A stretch of DNA of 64,000 bases from Paracoccus lichenicola (GCF_009708075.1 NZ_WMBT01000001.1:186001-250000); one strand, 5' to 3'; shown: positions 45,511-54,551, counted from the stretch's first letter. A program made the numbers and translations. The notes: generated by a model not told the origin, from the letters alone.

Positions 45511-46581
45511 TCAGCTGGCCAGCCAGCTGTTGAAGCGTTCGTTCAGCTCGGCATCGCGATCCACCCAGAATTCCAGGTTCGACGCCAGGGCGTTGGTCAT
45601 GTTCGCCGCGGTCGTGGGCAGGTGCGGACCCATCGGCTGATCGGTCCCCTCGATGTTGCCGACCAGGGCCGCCGCCGATTTGCGCGGGGGTCCATAGCTG
45701 ATGAATTCCGCCGCGCGGGCCTGCGGCGCGGGCGAGGTCGTCCAGGCCACGAACTTCATCGCGTCCTCCAGGTTGGCGGCCCCTTTCGGCACGACCCAGC
45801 CTTCCATTTCATAGATCTGGCCGTCCCAGATGATCTCGAAGGGCTTGCCTTCGCCCTGCGCGGCGCTGAAGATCCGGCCGTTGAAGGCATAGGCCATCAC
45901 GACCTCGCCATCCGCCAGCAGTTGCGGAGGCTGCGCGCCGGCTTCCCACCAGATCACGTCGTCCTTGATGGTGTCCAGCTTGGCGAAGGCGCGGTCCACG
46001 CCCTCGGGTGTGCCCAGCACCTCGTACACCTCGGCTGCGGGAACGCCATCGGCCATCAGGGCCAGTTCCAGGTTGAACTTGGCGCCCTTGCGCATGGTGC
46101 GCTTGCCGGGGAATTTCTGAAGGTCGAAGAAATCCGCGGGCGTGGCGGGCTTGGCGTCGGGGAACTTGCTGTCGTCAAAGGCCAGAACCATCGAATAGAC
46201 ATCGGTCGCCACGAAGCATTCCGTGACAGCGCCCTCGATGAAGTCGTCCGCCGCAGCCGTTCCATCCTCGGCCGCGACCAGGATCGCGGGGTCAATGGTT
46301 TCCAGCAGCCCTTCGTCGCACAGCCGCACCGCGTCGGCATATTCGACGGATGCCACGTCGGTGGTGACGTTCCCGGCCTCGACCATGGCCTTGATGGGGG
46401 TGGCGGGGTTGTCGGCGTCGGCCATCGTCACCTTGATGCCCGTCTCGGCCTCGAAGGGCTTGGCATAGGCTTCCAGATGGCTGTTGCCGTAAGCCCCGCC
46501 CCAGGACAGCAGGTTCACGTCGGCCAGCGCGGGAAGGGCGATCAGCCCAAGCGCGGTGGTCAGGGCAAGCGTCTTTTTCAT
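45511..46581 (-). CDS. Polyamine-type ABC substrate-binding protein, first copy
   Basis: Periplasmic PotD-like protein, 356 residues with a signal peptide of about 20 residues (cleavage near ALA). The mature start VNLLSWGGAYGNSHLEAY, ADADNPATPIKAMVEAGN and WWEAGAQPPQLLADGEVVMA parallel the neighbouring copy. The ligand-region sequences diverge mostly around residues 250-330 (MEGWVVPKGAANLEDA versus the other copy's MDMFAIPKGAPNPEAA), which may mean different ligands. ATG 46581, preceded by GGAGTGAT. Confidence 0.88.
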   Translation of the reverse strand: MKKTLALTTALGLIALPALADVNLLSWGGAYGNSHLEAYAKPFEAETGIKVTMADADNPATPIKAMVEAGNVTTDVASVEYADAVRLCDEGLLETIDPAILVAAEDGTAAADDFIEGAVTECFVATDVYSMVLAFDDSKFPDAKPATPADFFDLQKFPGKRTMRKGAKFNLELALMADGVPAAEVYEVLGTPEGVDRAFAKLDTIKDDVIWWEAGAQPPQLLADGEVVMAYAFNGRIFSAAQGEGKPFEIIWDGQIYEMEGWVVPKGAANLEDAMKFVAWTTSPAPQARAAEFISYGPPRKSAAALVGNIEGTDQPMGPHLPTTAANMTNALASNLEFWVDRDAELNERFNSWLAS

Positions 46582-46637
46582 CTATCACTCCAACTGCAAG
46601 GACATGCGGCATTCGCCGTCATTCGTGGGCCGGCCCG

Positions 46638-47741
46638 TCAGACCGGATCCAGCGCACGGGCATCCGCCGGGTGCCAGCCGACCTTGATCCGCTGGCCGGG
46701 TTCCAGCCGGGTCTGGCCGATGGTGTTGCGCATCTTCATCACGAAATCGTCGCTGCCCGCCACCTTCAGGCGCGCGCGCAGGATGTCGCCCATGTAGATC
46801 ACGTCCACCACCGTCGCGCCGATCATGTGGGCGCCGGGGGGCATCATCTCGGGCTTGAACTCGACCCGCTCGGGGCGGATGGACACCAGCGTCTGCTGGC
46901 CTTTGGCCGTCACGTTCACCGGGGTCGCGTCGATCACCTCGCCGGTGGCCAGACGCACCAGGGCCTTGTCGCCCGACAGCTCCTCGATGGTGCCGGGCAG
47001 CTTGTTGTTCTCGCCGATGAACTGGGCGACGAAGCTGTTCTCGGGGCGTTCGTAAAGGTCGGCGGGCGCGGCAAGCTGCTGGATGCGGCCGTCGTTGAAG
47101 ACCGCCACGCGGTCGGACATCGTCAAGGCCTCGCCCTGGTCATGGGTGACGTAAACCACCGTGATTCCAAGGCGTTCGTGCAGGTGCTTGATCTCGAACT
47201 GCATGTGTTCGCGCAGCTGCTTGTCCAGCGCGCCCAGGGGTTCGTCCATCAGCACCAGTTCCGGGTCGAAGACCAGCGCGCGGGCCAGCGCGATCCGCTG
47301 CTGCTGGCCGCCCGACAGTTGCGCGGGGCGGCGGTTGATGAAGCGGCCCATCTGCACCATGTCCAGCGCGCGCGCCACGCGGGCCTCGCGGTCGGACTTG
47401 GACATGCCCCGCACCTCCAGCGGGAAGGACAGGTTTTCCCCCACGGTCATGTGCGGAAAAAGGGCATAGTTCTGGAACACCATGCCGATCCCGCGCTTGT
47501 GCGGGGGCACCTGGTTGATGGGCCGCCCGGCCAGCCGGATCTCGCCATGAGTCGCGGTCTCGAAGCCCGCAAGCATCATCAGGCAGGTCGTCTTGCCCGA
47601 CCCCGAGGGGCCAAGCATGGTCAGGAATTCCCCCTTGCCGATGGACAGGTTCAAGTCCTTGACGACAAGCGTTTGTCCGTCATAGCTTTTTTGCACATGC
47701 TCGAATGCGACGAAGGCATCGCCGTGGCGGTCGTCCAGCAA
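46638..47741 (-). CDS. Polyamine-type ABC transporter ATP-binding protein (PotA-like)
   Basis: Cytoplasmic ATPase, 367 residues. Walker A is GPSGSGKTT (about 44-52), the signature LSGGQQQRIALARAL (about 141-155), Walker B LVLMDEPLGALD and the switch YVTHDQGEAL. A C-terminal TOBE-type regulatory domain follows from about residue 280. The start is TTG 47741 with GGGGAG eight bases upstream; no ATG or GTG is available in frame before the stop codon at 47792. It is the first structural gene of the importer operon, with a 13-codon leader ORF 48 bp upstream. Confidence 0.88.
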   Translation of the reverse strand: MLDDRHGDAFVAFEHVQKSYDGQTLVVKDLNLSIGKGEFLTMLGPSGSGKTTCLMMLAGFETATHGEIRLAGRPINQVPPHKRGIGMVFQNYALFPHMTVGENLSFPLEVRGMSKSDREARVARALDMVQMGRFINRRPAQLSGGQQQRIALARALVFDPELVLMDEPLGALDKQLREHMQFEIKHLHERLGITVVYVTHDQGEALTMSDRVAVFNDGRIQQLAAPADLYERPENSFVAQFIGENNKLPGTIEELSGDKALVRLATGEVIDATPVNVTAKGQQTLVSIRPERVEFKPEMMPPGAHMIGATVVDVIYMGDILRARLKVAGSDDFVMKMRNTIGQTRLEPGQRIKVGWHPADARALDPV

Positions 47742-47789
47742 AAGGCGCTCTCCCCGTGTTTCTGTTTTCTTGATCAGCGCATCAACACG

Positions 47790-47831
47790 TTAAGCAGCGC
47801 CACGGGACAGGCGCAACACCGTTTGCGACAT
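47790..47831 (-). CDS. Candidate leader peptide MSQTVLRLSRGAA
   Basis: A 13-codon ORF (ATG 47831, TAA 47792-47790) on the transcript of the polyamine-type importer. It has AAGGG seven bases before the ATG. It ends 48 bp before the TTG start of the ATPase gene, and a 5 bp stem (47797-47801/47810-47814) is formed inside its own coding sequence. It could sense translation or polyamine level. There is no homology evidence available here. Confidence 0.4.
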   Translation of the reverse strand: MSQTVLRLSRGAA

Positions 47832-48016
47832 TTCTTCGCCCTTGAAGGTCGCTAACATGCATCCGCCGCCGCCGCCCGGAAAACAGGCAGGTCCGCCGAA
47901 AGGATGGGCAGGCGGCGCGGCAGGCCGGGGCTTGTGCCCTTGCAGTCCTGCCGCTAGCGTCGCAACCGATCGAATCCCGCGGCTGACGAAGCCGTTCACG
48001 AACCGGAAGGCCGCCC

Positions 48017-48772
48017 ATGCTGGAAGCTGCCCTGCTGTTTTTCGCCGGGCTGCTTGGCGGGATGCTGAACGCGGTCGCGGGCGGCGGCACCTTCATCACC
48101 TTTCCCGCGCTGGTCTTCATCGGCATCCCGCCGGTCGTCGCCAATGCCACCACCACCGTGGCCGCGCTGCCGGGCTATCTCGCCTCGGCCATCGGCTTTC
48201 GCGGCGACATCCGCGCCATCCAGGGCGCGCCGTTCCTGAAGCTGACGGTCTGGACGATGGTCGGGGGCGCGGTGGGCAGCGGGCTGCTGCTGGTCAGTTC
48301 CAACAAGGCGTTCTCGGCCCTGGTGCCGTTCCTGCTGCTGACCGCGACGCTGGTGTTTTCCTTCGCCGACGACGTGCGGCGCATGGCGTCGCGCTGGCGG
48401 TCGGTGGTCAAGCCCTTCGGCCTGGGCATCCTGATGCCGGTGGCGATCTATGGCGGCTATTTCAACGGCGGCCTGGGGATCGTGCTGCTGGCGATGTTCG
48501 CGATGTGGGGCATGACCGACCTGCACCAGATGAACGGGCTGAAATGCTGGATGTCCTTCGCGCTGTCGGTGGTGGCCTTCGCGATCTTCGCGGCGGGCGG
48601 CGCGGTCGCCTGGGGACCGGCCGCGATCATGGCGGCGGGCACCATCACCGGCGGCTATGCAGGCGCGCCCGTGGCCCGGCGCATCCCGCGCGACACCCTG
48701 CGTCTGCTGATCGCCGTGATCGGCCTCGGCATGACCGCGATCTTCTTCTGGCGTCTTTATCAAGGAGCATGA
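48017..48772 (+). CDS. TSUP family transporter (TauE/SafE-like)
   Basis: A sulfite/organosulfonate exporter-type membrane protein, 251 residues, seven or eight hydrophobic helices. N-terminal LLFFAGLLGGMLNAVAGGGTF (first half of the duplicated TSUP repeat) and YGGYFNGGLGIVLLAMFAMW (second half) carry the family's glycine-rich GG...GGG and GGYFG-like motifs. ATG 48017. The RidA gene follows 4 bp later and has its ribosome site inside this gene's end. Substrate uncertain. Confidence 0.87.
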   Translation: MLEAALLFFAGLLGGMLNAVAGGGTFITFPALVFIGIPPVVANATTTVAALPGYLASAIGFRGDIRAIQGAPFLKLTVWTMVGGAVGSGLLLVSSNKAFSALVPFLLLTATLVFSFADDVRRMASRWRSVVKPFGLGILMPVAIYGGYFNGGLGIVLLAMFAMWGMTDLHQMNGLKCWMSFALSVVAFAIFAAGGAVAWGPAAIMAAGTITGGYAGAPVARRIPRDTLRLLIAVIGLGMTAIFFWRLYQGA

Positions 48773-48776
48773 GACC

Positions 48777-49124
48777 ATGAGCGACATCAAGCGTATCGAG
48801 ACCGGCCCGCGCATGAGCCAGGCGGTCATCGCGAACGGCATCGTCTGGCTGGCGGGCCAGGTGGGCGAGCCGGGCGCATCCGTCGCCGACCAGACCCGCG
48901 CCGTGCTGGAGCAGGTGGACCGCCTGCTGGCCCTTGCGGGCACCGACAAGACCCGCATCGTGTCCGCGCAGATATGGCTAGCAGACATGGCCGATTTCGC
49001 CGAAATGAACGCTGTCTGGGACGGGTGGGCGCCCCAGGGCCACGCCCCCGCCCGCGCGACCGGAGAGGCGAAGCTGGCCACCCCCGACTACAAGGTCGAG
49101 GTGATCGTCACCGCGGTTCTCTGA
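48777..49124 (+). CDS. RidA family protein (Rid subfamily)
   Basis: A 115-residue trimeric-fold protein of the YjgF/YER057c/UK114 superfamily. The archetypal RidA deaminates reactive enamine/imine intermediates. The sequences RMSQAVIANGIVWLAGQVG and QTRAVLEQVDRLLALAGTDK are typical. The terminal region is KLATPDYKVEVIVTA; the arginine conserved in active RidA (usually R105 in a C-R-x-x-L context) is not visible, so this may belong to a Rid1-7 group without imine hydrolase activity. ATG 48777. Confidence 0.85.
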   Translation: MSDIKRIETGPRMSQAVIANGIVWLAGQVGEPGASVADQTRAVLEQVDRLLALAGTDKTRIVSAQIWLADMADFAEMNAVWDGWAPQGHAPARATGEAKLATPDYKVEVIVTAVL

Positions 49125-50262
49125 TCGCGCCAAGAACGGACCGGGCCGCGCGCAGGCCCGGCGCCTCGCCCCCCTTGCCCAGGCGGTCCATGGTCAGGTC
49201 CATCGCGTCCAACTGCGCGGTCCGGGCGGCAGGGTCGTCCAGCAGCCCGCGCAGCGCCTGCGCCATCGGCGCGGGCTTGCAGTTCCGGCCCAGGAATTCC
49301 GGCACCGCGCGCGTGTCGCTGACCAGGTTGACCAGCGTCACCGTTTCGGTTTTCAGCAGCATCCCGACCAGCCAGCGGCTGACCGGCGCCATGTCGTAGC
49401 CGATCACCATGGGCACCCGGTTCGCCGCCAGATCCAGGCTGACCGTGCCGGATGCCGCCAGGGCCGCGTCCGCCGCCGCGAAACTCGCGCGCTTGTCCTC
49501 GGCCTCCGCGACCACGATGGGCGGCGCGGTCCAGGACGCGGTCAGGGATGCGACCAGGGGCGCGACCCCCGGGACGGTGGGCAGCACCACGCGCATGTCC
49601 GGAGTATCGCGGCGCGCGATGTCCAGGGCCTGCCCGAACCGAGGCAGCAGGCGCGCGACCTCGCCCTGCCGCGATCCCGGCAGGCACAGCACGACCGGGC
49701 TTTCGGGCGCGATGGCATGGCGGTCGCGGAACAGCGCCGCGTCGTCGGGACCGGCCACGGGGGCGGTGGCGATGGGATGGCCCACGAAATCGCAGGTCAT
49801 GCCCGCGGCCTGCATCAAGGGCGGCTCGAAGGGCAGGATCGCCAGGACGTGATCCACCACCTCGGCCATCTTCAGCGCCCGCCCTGGCCGCCAGGCCCAG
49901 ACCGAGGGCGCGACGTAATGGATCACCCGCAAGCCGGGCCGTTCCGCCCGCGCGGCGCGGGCCACGCGCAGGCAGAAATCCGGACTGTCGATGCCGATCA
50001 GCGCGTCGGGGTTTTCCGCCGCGACGCGGGCCGCCGTTTCGGCGATGCGGCGTTTCAGGTGGCGGTATTTCGGCAGCACTTCCCAGATGCCCATGACGCT
50101 CAGTTCCCCCATGGGAAACAGGCTGTCCAGGCCCTGCGCCGTCATCGCCTCGCCGCCGATGCCCACGAATTCCGCATCCGGCACCAGTTCGCGCAGCCCT
50201 GCCATCAGCGCCCCGCCCAGAAGGTCGCCCGAAGGCTCGCCCGCGATCAGGAAGAACTTCAT
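49108..50262 (-). CDS. lpxB: Lipid-A-disaccharide synthase
   Basis: GT19 glycosyltransferase joining UDP-diacylglucosamine and lipid X. 384 residues. N-terminal IAGEPSGDLLGGALM, the acceptor-side GIDSPDFCLRVAR, VAPSVWAWRPGRA, and CDFVGHPI are all family signatures. ATG 50262. Its last 17 bp overlap the convergent RidA gene. It is the last gene of fabZ-lpxA-lpxI-lpxB; a 44 bp gap with a GGATATTT element separates it from lpxI. Confidence 0.94.
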   Translation of the reverse strand: MKFFLIAGEPSGDLLGGALMAGLRELVPDAEFVGIGGEAMTAQGLDSLFPMGELSVMGIWEVLPKYRHLKRRIAETAARVAAENPDALIGIDSPDFCLRVARAARAERPGLRVIHYVAPSVWAWRPGRALKMAEVVDHVLAILPFEPPLMQAAGMTCDFVGHPIATAPVAGPDDAALFRDRHAIAPESPVVLCLPGSRQGEVARLLPRFGQALDIARRDTPDMRVVLPTVPGVAPLVASLTASWTAPPIVVAEAEDKRASFAAADAALAASGTVSLDLAANRVPMVIGYDMAPVSRWLVGMLLKTETVTLVNLVSDTRAVPEFLGRNCKPAPMAQALRGLLDDPAARTAQLDAMDLTMDRLGKGGEAPGLRAARSVLGAIREPR

Positions 50263-50295
50263 GGGTCCACCTTCGCCTGACGGCTCGGCCAAGAT

Positions 50296-50316
50296 TTCTT
50301 CTTCACTCAAATATCC
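50296..50316 (-). repeat. GGATATTT element, type B (inverted copy)
   Basis: On the minus strand GGATATTTGAGTGAAGAAGAA-like. Its GGATATTTGA encodes the last Asp-Ile-stop of LpxI, so the element overlaps a stop codon. It agrees with the copy at 34563-34583 in 20 of 21 positions. Confidence 0.45.
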
Positions 50317-51119
50317 AAATGCGACATCGCCCACAAAAACAACCCTGCCGATTGCGCGCGACGGATCGCCTCTGCCCGGTCCAGCAGGATCACGCCGCCC
50401 GCTTGCCAGGCAATCCCCGCCAGGCCAGCCGCCGCAGCCTGGGTCACGCTGTCGGGACCAAGCGTCGGCAGGTCGATGCGCATGTCCTGGCCGGGCTTTG
50501 GCGCCTTCCAGAACACGCCCTTGGCGCCGTTCGGATTGGGCCGCAGCCCCGCATGACGCGCCGCGAAGTCCAGCATGGCAGCCGTGCCCGGCAGCGTCTC
50601 GATGGCAAGGCACTGGCCCTGGGCCACGACGACCCCCTGCCCCACGTCCAGCGGTCCCAGCGTTTGCAGGATCAGCGCGGCGCGGGCCGCGTCGCGGCGG
50701 TCGGCGGCGGAAGGCTCGCCCGTCAGCACCCCTTCGCCGGGGATCAGGTCCGGGGCAACCTCGGCGACCGAGGCGATCTGCAGTCCATGGTCCCCGAACA
50801 CGTCCAGCACCGCCCGCAGCGCGCCGTCGTCGCCCGACTGCATCGCCATCATGATGCGCGGCACCAGTTGCGCGGTGCGGTTGTCGAACAGTTCCGGGTC
50901 CAACCGCGGGCGGCGGATCGCGCCGGCAAAGACCACGCGCGACACGTCCTGGTCGATGAGGCTGTCCAGGAACGGCACCAGCCGCTCCAGCCGGAAGGGC
51001 TGCGCCTCGACCCCTTCGGGCGCGAAGCCGTCCAGCGCATAGACCAGCGGCGCGTCCAGCGCGGCGATGACGGCGGGGGCCAGGGCGCCCTGGCCTGCGA
51101 TGATGGCGGTGCGGGTCAT
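50307..51119 (-). CDS. lpxI: UDP-2,3-diacylglucosamine diphosphatase LpxI
   Basis: Hydrolyses UDP-2,3-diacylglucosamine to lipid X in bacteria that lack LpxH. 270 residues of the DUF1009/LpxI family. IIAGQGALAPAVIAAL at the N-terminus, VVFAGAIRRPRL, GDDGALRAVLDVFGDHG and the C-terminal KAPKPGQDMRIDLPTLGPDSV are characteristic. ATG 51119 overlaps the lpxA stop. Its presence instead of LpxH fits alphaproteobacteria. Confidence 0.93.
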   Translation of the reverse strand: MTRTAIIAGQGALAPAVIAALDAPLVYALDGFAPEGVEAQPFRLERLVPFLDSLIDQDVSRVVFAGAIRRPRLDPELFDNRTAQLVPRIMMAMQSGDDGALRAVLDVFGDHGLQIASVAEVAPDLIPGEGVLTGEPSAADRRDAARAALILQTLGPLDVGQGVVVAQGQCLAIETLPGTAAMLDFAARHAGLRPNPNGAKGVFWKAPKPGQDMRIDLPTLGPDSVTQAAAAGLAGIAWQAGGVILLDRAEAIRRAQSAGLFLWAMSHLDI

Positions 51120-51898
51120 TCGGATTTCGGGGTCAGGAAGCTGCGGTCGGACGGGCCGAGGATGAAGTCCAGCACGTCGCGGACCATCGGCCCGGTTTCG
51201 CCCTCGGCCAGATGGCGGGCGCGGTCGCGGAAGCTGCCGCCGCCCAGCTTGTCCAGCATTTCCCGCAATTCGTGGATGTCGGCGCGGCTGGCGCCCCGGC
51301 GTTTCAGCCCGACCAGGTTCAGCCCGTCCAGATGCCCGCGCGGTCCCTGCACGAGGCCATAGGGGATCACGTCCGCCGTCACCATCGTCACCGCGCCGAT
51401 CATCGCGCCGCGCCCGATGCGCACCCATTGATGCACGCCCGACAGCCCGCCGATGATCACGTCGTCGTCCAGGTGGCAATGCCCGGCCAGGGATGCGTTG
51501 TTCACCAGGATCACCCGGTCGCCCAGCTGGCAGTCGTGGCCCACATGGCAGCCCGCCATGAACAGCCCGTCGTCGCCGATGCGCGTCACCCTGCCGCCCC
51601 CTTCGGTGCCGGGGTTCATGGTGACATATTCGCGGATGCGGTTGCGCGCGCCGATTTCCAGCCGCACGTCCTCGCCCTTGAACTTCAGATCCTGCGGCAC
51701 CTCGCCGATCGAGGCGAAGGGAAAGATCACCGTGCCCTCGCCAACGCTGGTATCCCCGGCGATGGCGACGTGGGATTTCAGCACCACGCCCTCGGCCAGC
51801 CGCACCCTGGGACCGATCACGCAGAACGGCCCGATGCGGACGCCCGCGCCGATCTGCGCGCCGTCCTCGACCACGGCAGTGGGGTGGATGTCAGTCAT
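51116..51898 (-). CDS. lpxA: UDP-N-acetylglucosamine acyltransferase
   Basis: First enzyme of lipid A synthesis, 260 residues forming a left-handed beta-helix. N-terminal [20 protein letters not shown] and many I-G-x hexapeptides follow. The catalytic His lies in [13 protein letters not shown] (about residue 122) and the C-terminal helical domain in the last 70 residues. ATG 51898 overlaps the fabZ stop by 8 bp. Confidence 0.94.
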   Translation of the reverse strand: MTDIHPTAVVEDGAQIGAGVRIGPFCVIGPRVRLAEGVVLKSHVAIAGDTSVGEGTVIFPFASIGEVPQDLKFKGEDVRLEIGARNRIREYVTMNPGTEGGGRVTRIGDDGLFMAGCHVGHDCQLGDRVILVNNASLAGHCHLDDDVIIGGLSGVHQWVRIGRGAMIGAVTMVTADVIPYGLVQGPRGHLDGLNLVGLKRRGASRADIHELREMLDKLGGGSFRDRARHLAEGETGPMVRDVLDFILGPSDRSFLTPKSE

Positions 51899-52370
51899 CG
51901 GCCTTCAGCGCCATCATGGCGGTGAATTCGGCGGAGGCGCACAGCTGGCCGTCCACGGTCGCGCGCCCCTCGAACTTCCAGATCTTGCCGCCGCCGCGCA
52001 GGGCCTTGCAATGCAGTTCCAGCACGTCGCCGGGCACGACCATGCGGCGGAACTTGCACTTGTCGATGCCCATGAAATAGGTCGCCAAGGGCCGGTCGAT
52101 GATGTTCATGCTGATGCCCACGATCACGGCCGCGGTCTGGGCCATCGCCTCGACGATGGTGACGCCCGGCATCACGGGTTCCTCGGGGAAATGGCCCTGG
52201 AAATGGGGTTCGTTGTTCGTGACCATCTTGACGCCCACGCCGCCTTCGTGGGGGACGATGTCGCGCACCTTGTCGATGAACAGGAACGGATAGCGGTGCG
52301 GGATGATGCGCTTGATCAGCGACAGATCGGCCTGGGTGTAAGGGGCGGGGGCGCGCGTTTCGTCGGCCAT
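51891..52370 (-). CDS. fabZ: 3-hydroxyacyl-ACP dehydratase FabZ
   Basis: Hot-dog-fold dehydratase of fatty acid synthesis, 159 residues. [39 protein letters not shown] (catalytic His in GHFP and Glu in VEAMAQ) and [18 protein letters not shown] are all standard. ATG 52370 has AAGGAACG upstream; an earlier ATG (52406) lacks a ribosome site. No lpxD precedes it, unlike in many related genomes. Confidence 0.94.
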   Translation of the reverse strand: MADETRAPAPYTQADLSLIKRIIPHRYPFLFIDKVRDIVPHEGGVGVKMVTNNEPHFQGHFPEEPVMPGVTIVEAMAQTAAVIVGISMNIIDRPLATYFMGIDKCKFRRMVVPGDVLELHCKALRGGGKIWKFEGRATVDGQLCASAEFTAMMALKADD

Positions 52371-52430
52371 GATCGTTCCTTCGGGGCGTTTTGTCCCGGT
52401 TAGCAATGCCCTTGGCCGTTGGCAAGCCGA

Positions 52431-54551
52431 TCAGGGGGCCGCTGCCCCGGCCCTCGGCGCCCCTCCGCTGCCGCGTCCGGCGCGTCCTTCGCGCAGCCAG
52501 CCGGTCAGGATCAGGCCCGCCACCAGCAAAAGCCAGGCCCAACCCGGCAGCAGCGCCCGTCGTTCCAGCCCGGTGACGGATGCCGCCTCGCGCGGAGTGA
52601 GGGCAATCCAGTCGCCCAGGCCCGCGCTGCCATGCGCGGTCCGGCCGGGCGCCACGGTGCGCAGGTCGGGCACCCCGTCCGACAGGGCCACCACGCCCCC
52701 GCCCGTCGCCGTGACTAGGGGCGCCAGGGCCGCGGCATCGGCCACGGTCTGCTCGAACTCGCGCGGCGCGGCAGGGCCAAGCGCCAGCACCCGGCGCAAC
52801 TCGCCGTCGGCCAGGCGGTAGAGGCCCGGTTCCGGCGCGGTCCAGTCCGCAGTGAAGCGGCCCGGGCCGGCGGGGACCAGCGGAACCTCCTCGGTCCCGC
52901 CATCGGGGCGGGTCACGACCAGCGGCCCGGCGCTGTCCGCCATGGTGCGGCGGGTGAAGCGGACCGACAAGTCGCCCGCGACATCGGCCAGCAGCGCCTC
53001 CTCCTCCAGTTCCGGTTCCTTCATCGACCAGTGGGCAATGCGGCGCAGCAGTTCCAGCTGCGGCCCGCCGCCCTCGAAGCCGCGCCCCCACAGCCACACC
53101 TGGTCCGAGGTCAGCAGCGCCACCCGCCCCTCGCCCACGCGGTTCAGGATCAGCAGCGGCTGGTCGTCCACCCCGGTCATGGCGACCTGCGCGCCGGGAT
53201 CGGGCGTGACCGTCGCCATGCGCAGCCATCGGCCCCAGGTGGGATCCTCGCCTTCCGATCCCGGCAGCCCGGCGGTGACGGGGTGGCGCTGGCCATCCTC
53301 GGTCAGGCGCGGCAGAAAGGGTTCCTCCAGCACCTGCCCGGTGGGACGCGCGGGCAGGATGCGGCCCAGGGGCGAGAGGTAGAGGCTCTCCACCCCCGCC
53401 ATCTCCGGCCCCGCCGAGACCAGGATCGCGCCGCCGTCTTCGACATATTGCGCGATGTTGGCATAGTAATCCGGCGGCAGGATGCCCCGCACGCTGTAGC
53501 GGTCGAAGATGATGAGGTCGAAATCCTCGATCCGCTCCATGAACAGTTCCTGGGTCGGGAATGCGATCAAGGACAGTTCGTTCACCGGCACGCCGTCGGA
53601 CTTGTCGGGCGGGCGCAGGATGGTGAAGTGGATCAGATCGACCGCCGCGTCCGATTTCAGCAGGTTGCGCCAGGTCCGTTCGCCTGCGTGGGGTTCGCCC
53701 GACACCAGCAGCACGCGCAGCCGGTCGCGCACGCCGTTGATGCTGATGGCGGCGGCGTTGTTGCGGTCGGTCAACTCGCCGCCTTCGGGGGCATCGAAAG
53801 CGATCTGGACGACGTTCTGGCCCGCGTGGTCCAGCGTCAGCGGCAGGGTGATCGGCTGGCCCAGGGACACGGCCACCACCTGCTCGTCTTCTCCGTCCAG
53901 GGACAGGCGCAGGTTGACGGAACCCGTCTGCGCCTCGGGCGGGACGGCGCCCTGGTCCTCGATGCGCAGGCGAATCGTCACCTGCTGGTCGATCAGGCCG
54001 AAGGCGGGGGCTTCCTCGATCACCAGGCGGCGGTCCCAGTCCTGGGGGCGGCCGGTCAGCAGGACATGGACCGGCGCGGGGACGGCAGGTGGCAGCATGG
54101 CCGGGTCGTGCAGCCGCCCGTCGGTGACGGCGATCACGCCCGCCAGCCGGGTTTCGGGTTCGGCCGCGATGGCGCGGGCCATCTCGGTCGCAAGCAGGGT
54201 GCCGTCGTCGTTGTCGCCCACCGTGACGCGGCGCAACTCGGTGTTGGGCAGCGCGGCGATCTGGCGGGTCAGGGCATCGACGGCCCCGTCCGCCTGCACG
54301 CTGCGTTCCGGCAGGGTCTGGCTGGCCGAGCGGTCGTCGATCAGGATCACGATGTCCGACAGGCCCGTGCGGCTGCCGATCTCCAGCGCAGGACCGGCCA
54401 CGGCCAGCGCGGCGGCAAGCCCCGCAAGCCCGCGCCAGGCCCACCCGCGCAAGCCCCGCCACAGCGCGAAACCCGCGACCAGAACCGCCAGCGCGGCCAG
54501 AATGGCGATGGCCCACCAGGGCAGCAGGGGATCGAAGCGAAGCTGGGTCAT
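52431..54551 (-). CDS. Membrane protein with VWA-like and GATase-like regions (MoxR cluster)
   Basis: A 706-residue protein. Two N-terminal helices (about 10-50) are followed by a von Willebrand A-like region, in which the metal-site motif DxSxS is intact as DRSAS (about residues 72-76). A central region (about 280-400) resembles a class I glutamine amidotransferase fold (LLVSGEPHAGERTW; FDLIIFDRY; VEDGGAILVSAGPEM) without a recognisable catalytic Cys. A C-terminal helix (about 672-688) follows. The start overlaps the DUF4159 stop. It is the last gene of the moxR unit; role inferred from context only. Confidence 0.8.
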   Translation of the reverse strand: MTQLRFDPLLPWWAIAILAALAVLVAGFALWRGLRGWAWRGLAGLAAALAVAGPALEIGSRTGLSDIVILIDDRSASQTLPERSVQADGAVDALTRQIAALPNTELRRVTVGDNDDGTLLATEMARAIAAEPETRLAGVIAVTDGRLHDPAMLPPAVPAPVHVLLTGRPQDWDRRLVIEEAPAFGLIDQQVTIRLRIEDQGAVPPEAQTGSVNLRLSLDGEDEQVVAVSLGQPITLPLTLDHAGQNVVQIAFDAPEGGELTDRNNAAAISINGVRDRLRVLLVSGEPHAGERTWRNLLKSDAAVDLIHFTILRPPDKSDGVPVNELSLIAFPTQELFMERIEDFDLIIFDRYSVRGILPPDYYANIAQYVEDGGAILVSAGPEMAGVESLYLSPLGRILPARPTGQVLEEPFLPRLTEDGQRHPVTAGLPGSEGEDPTWGRWLRMATVTPDPGAQVAMTGVDDQPLLILNRVGEGRVALLTSDQVWLWGRGFEGGGPQLELLRRIAHWSMKEPELEEEALLADVAGDLSVRFTRRTMADSAGPLVVTRPDGGTEEVPLVPAGPGRFTADWTAPEPGLYRLADGELRRVLALGPAAPREFEQTVADAAALAPLVTATGGGVVALSDGVPDLRTVAPGRTAHGSAGLGDWIALTPREAASVTGLERRALLPGWAWLLLVAGLILTGWLREGRAGRGSGGAPRAGAAAP

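Noticed and set aside
47790..47999. A 69-codon minus-strand frame ending with the leader peptide
   Set aside because: The upstream part is low-complexity Gly/Pro sequence without a ribosome site; only the last 13 codons, with their own ATG and AAGGG, look credible.
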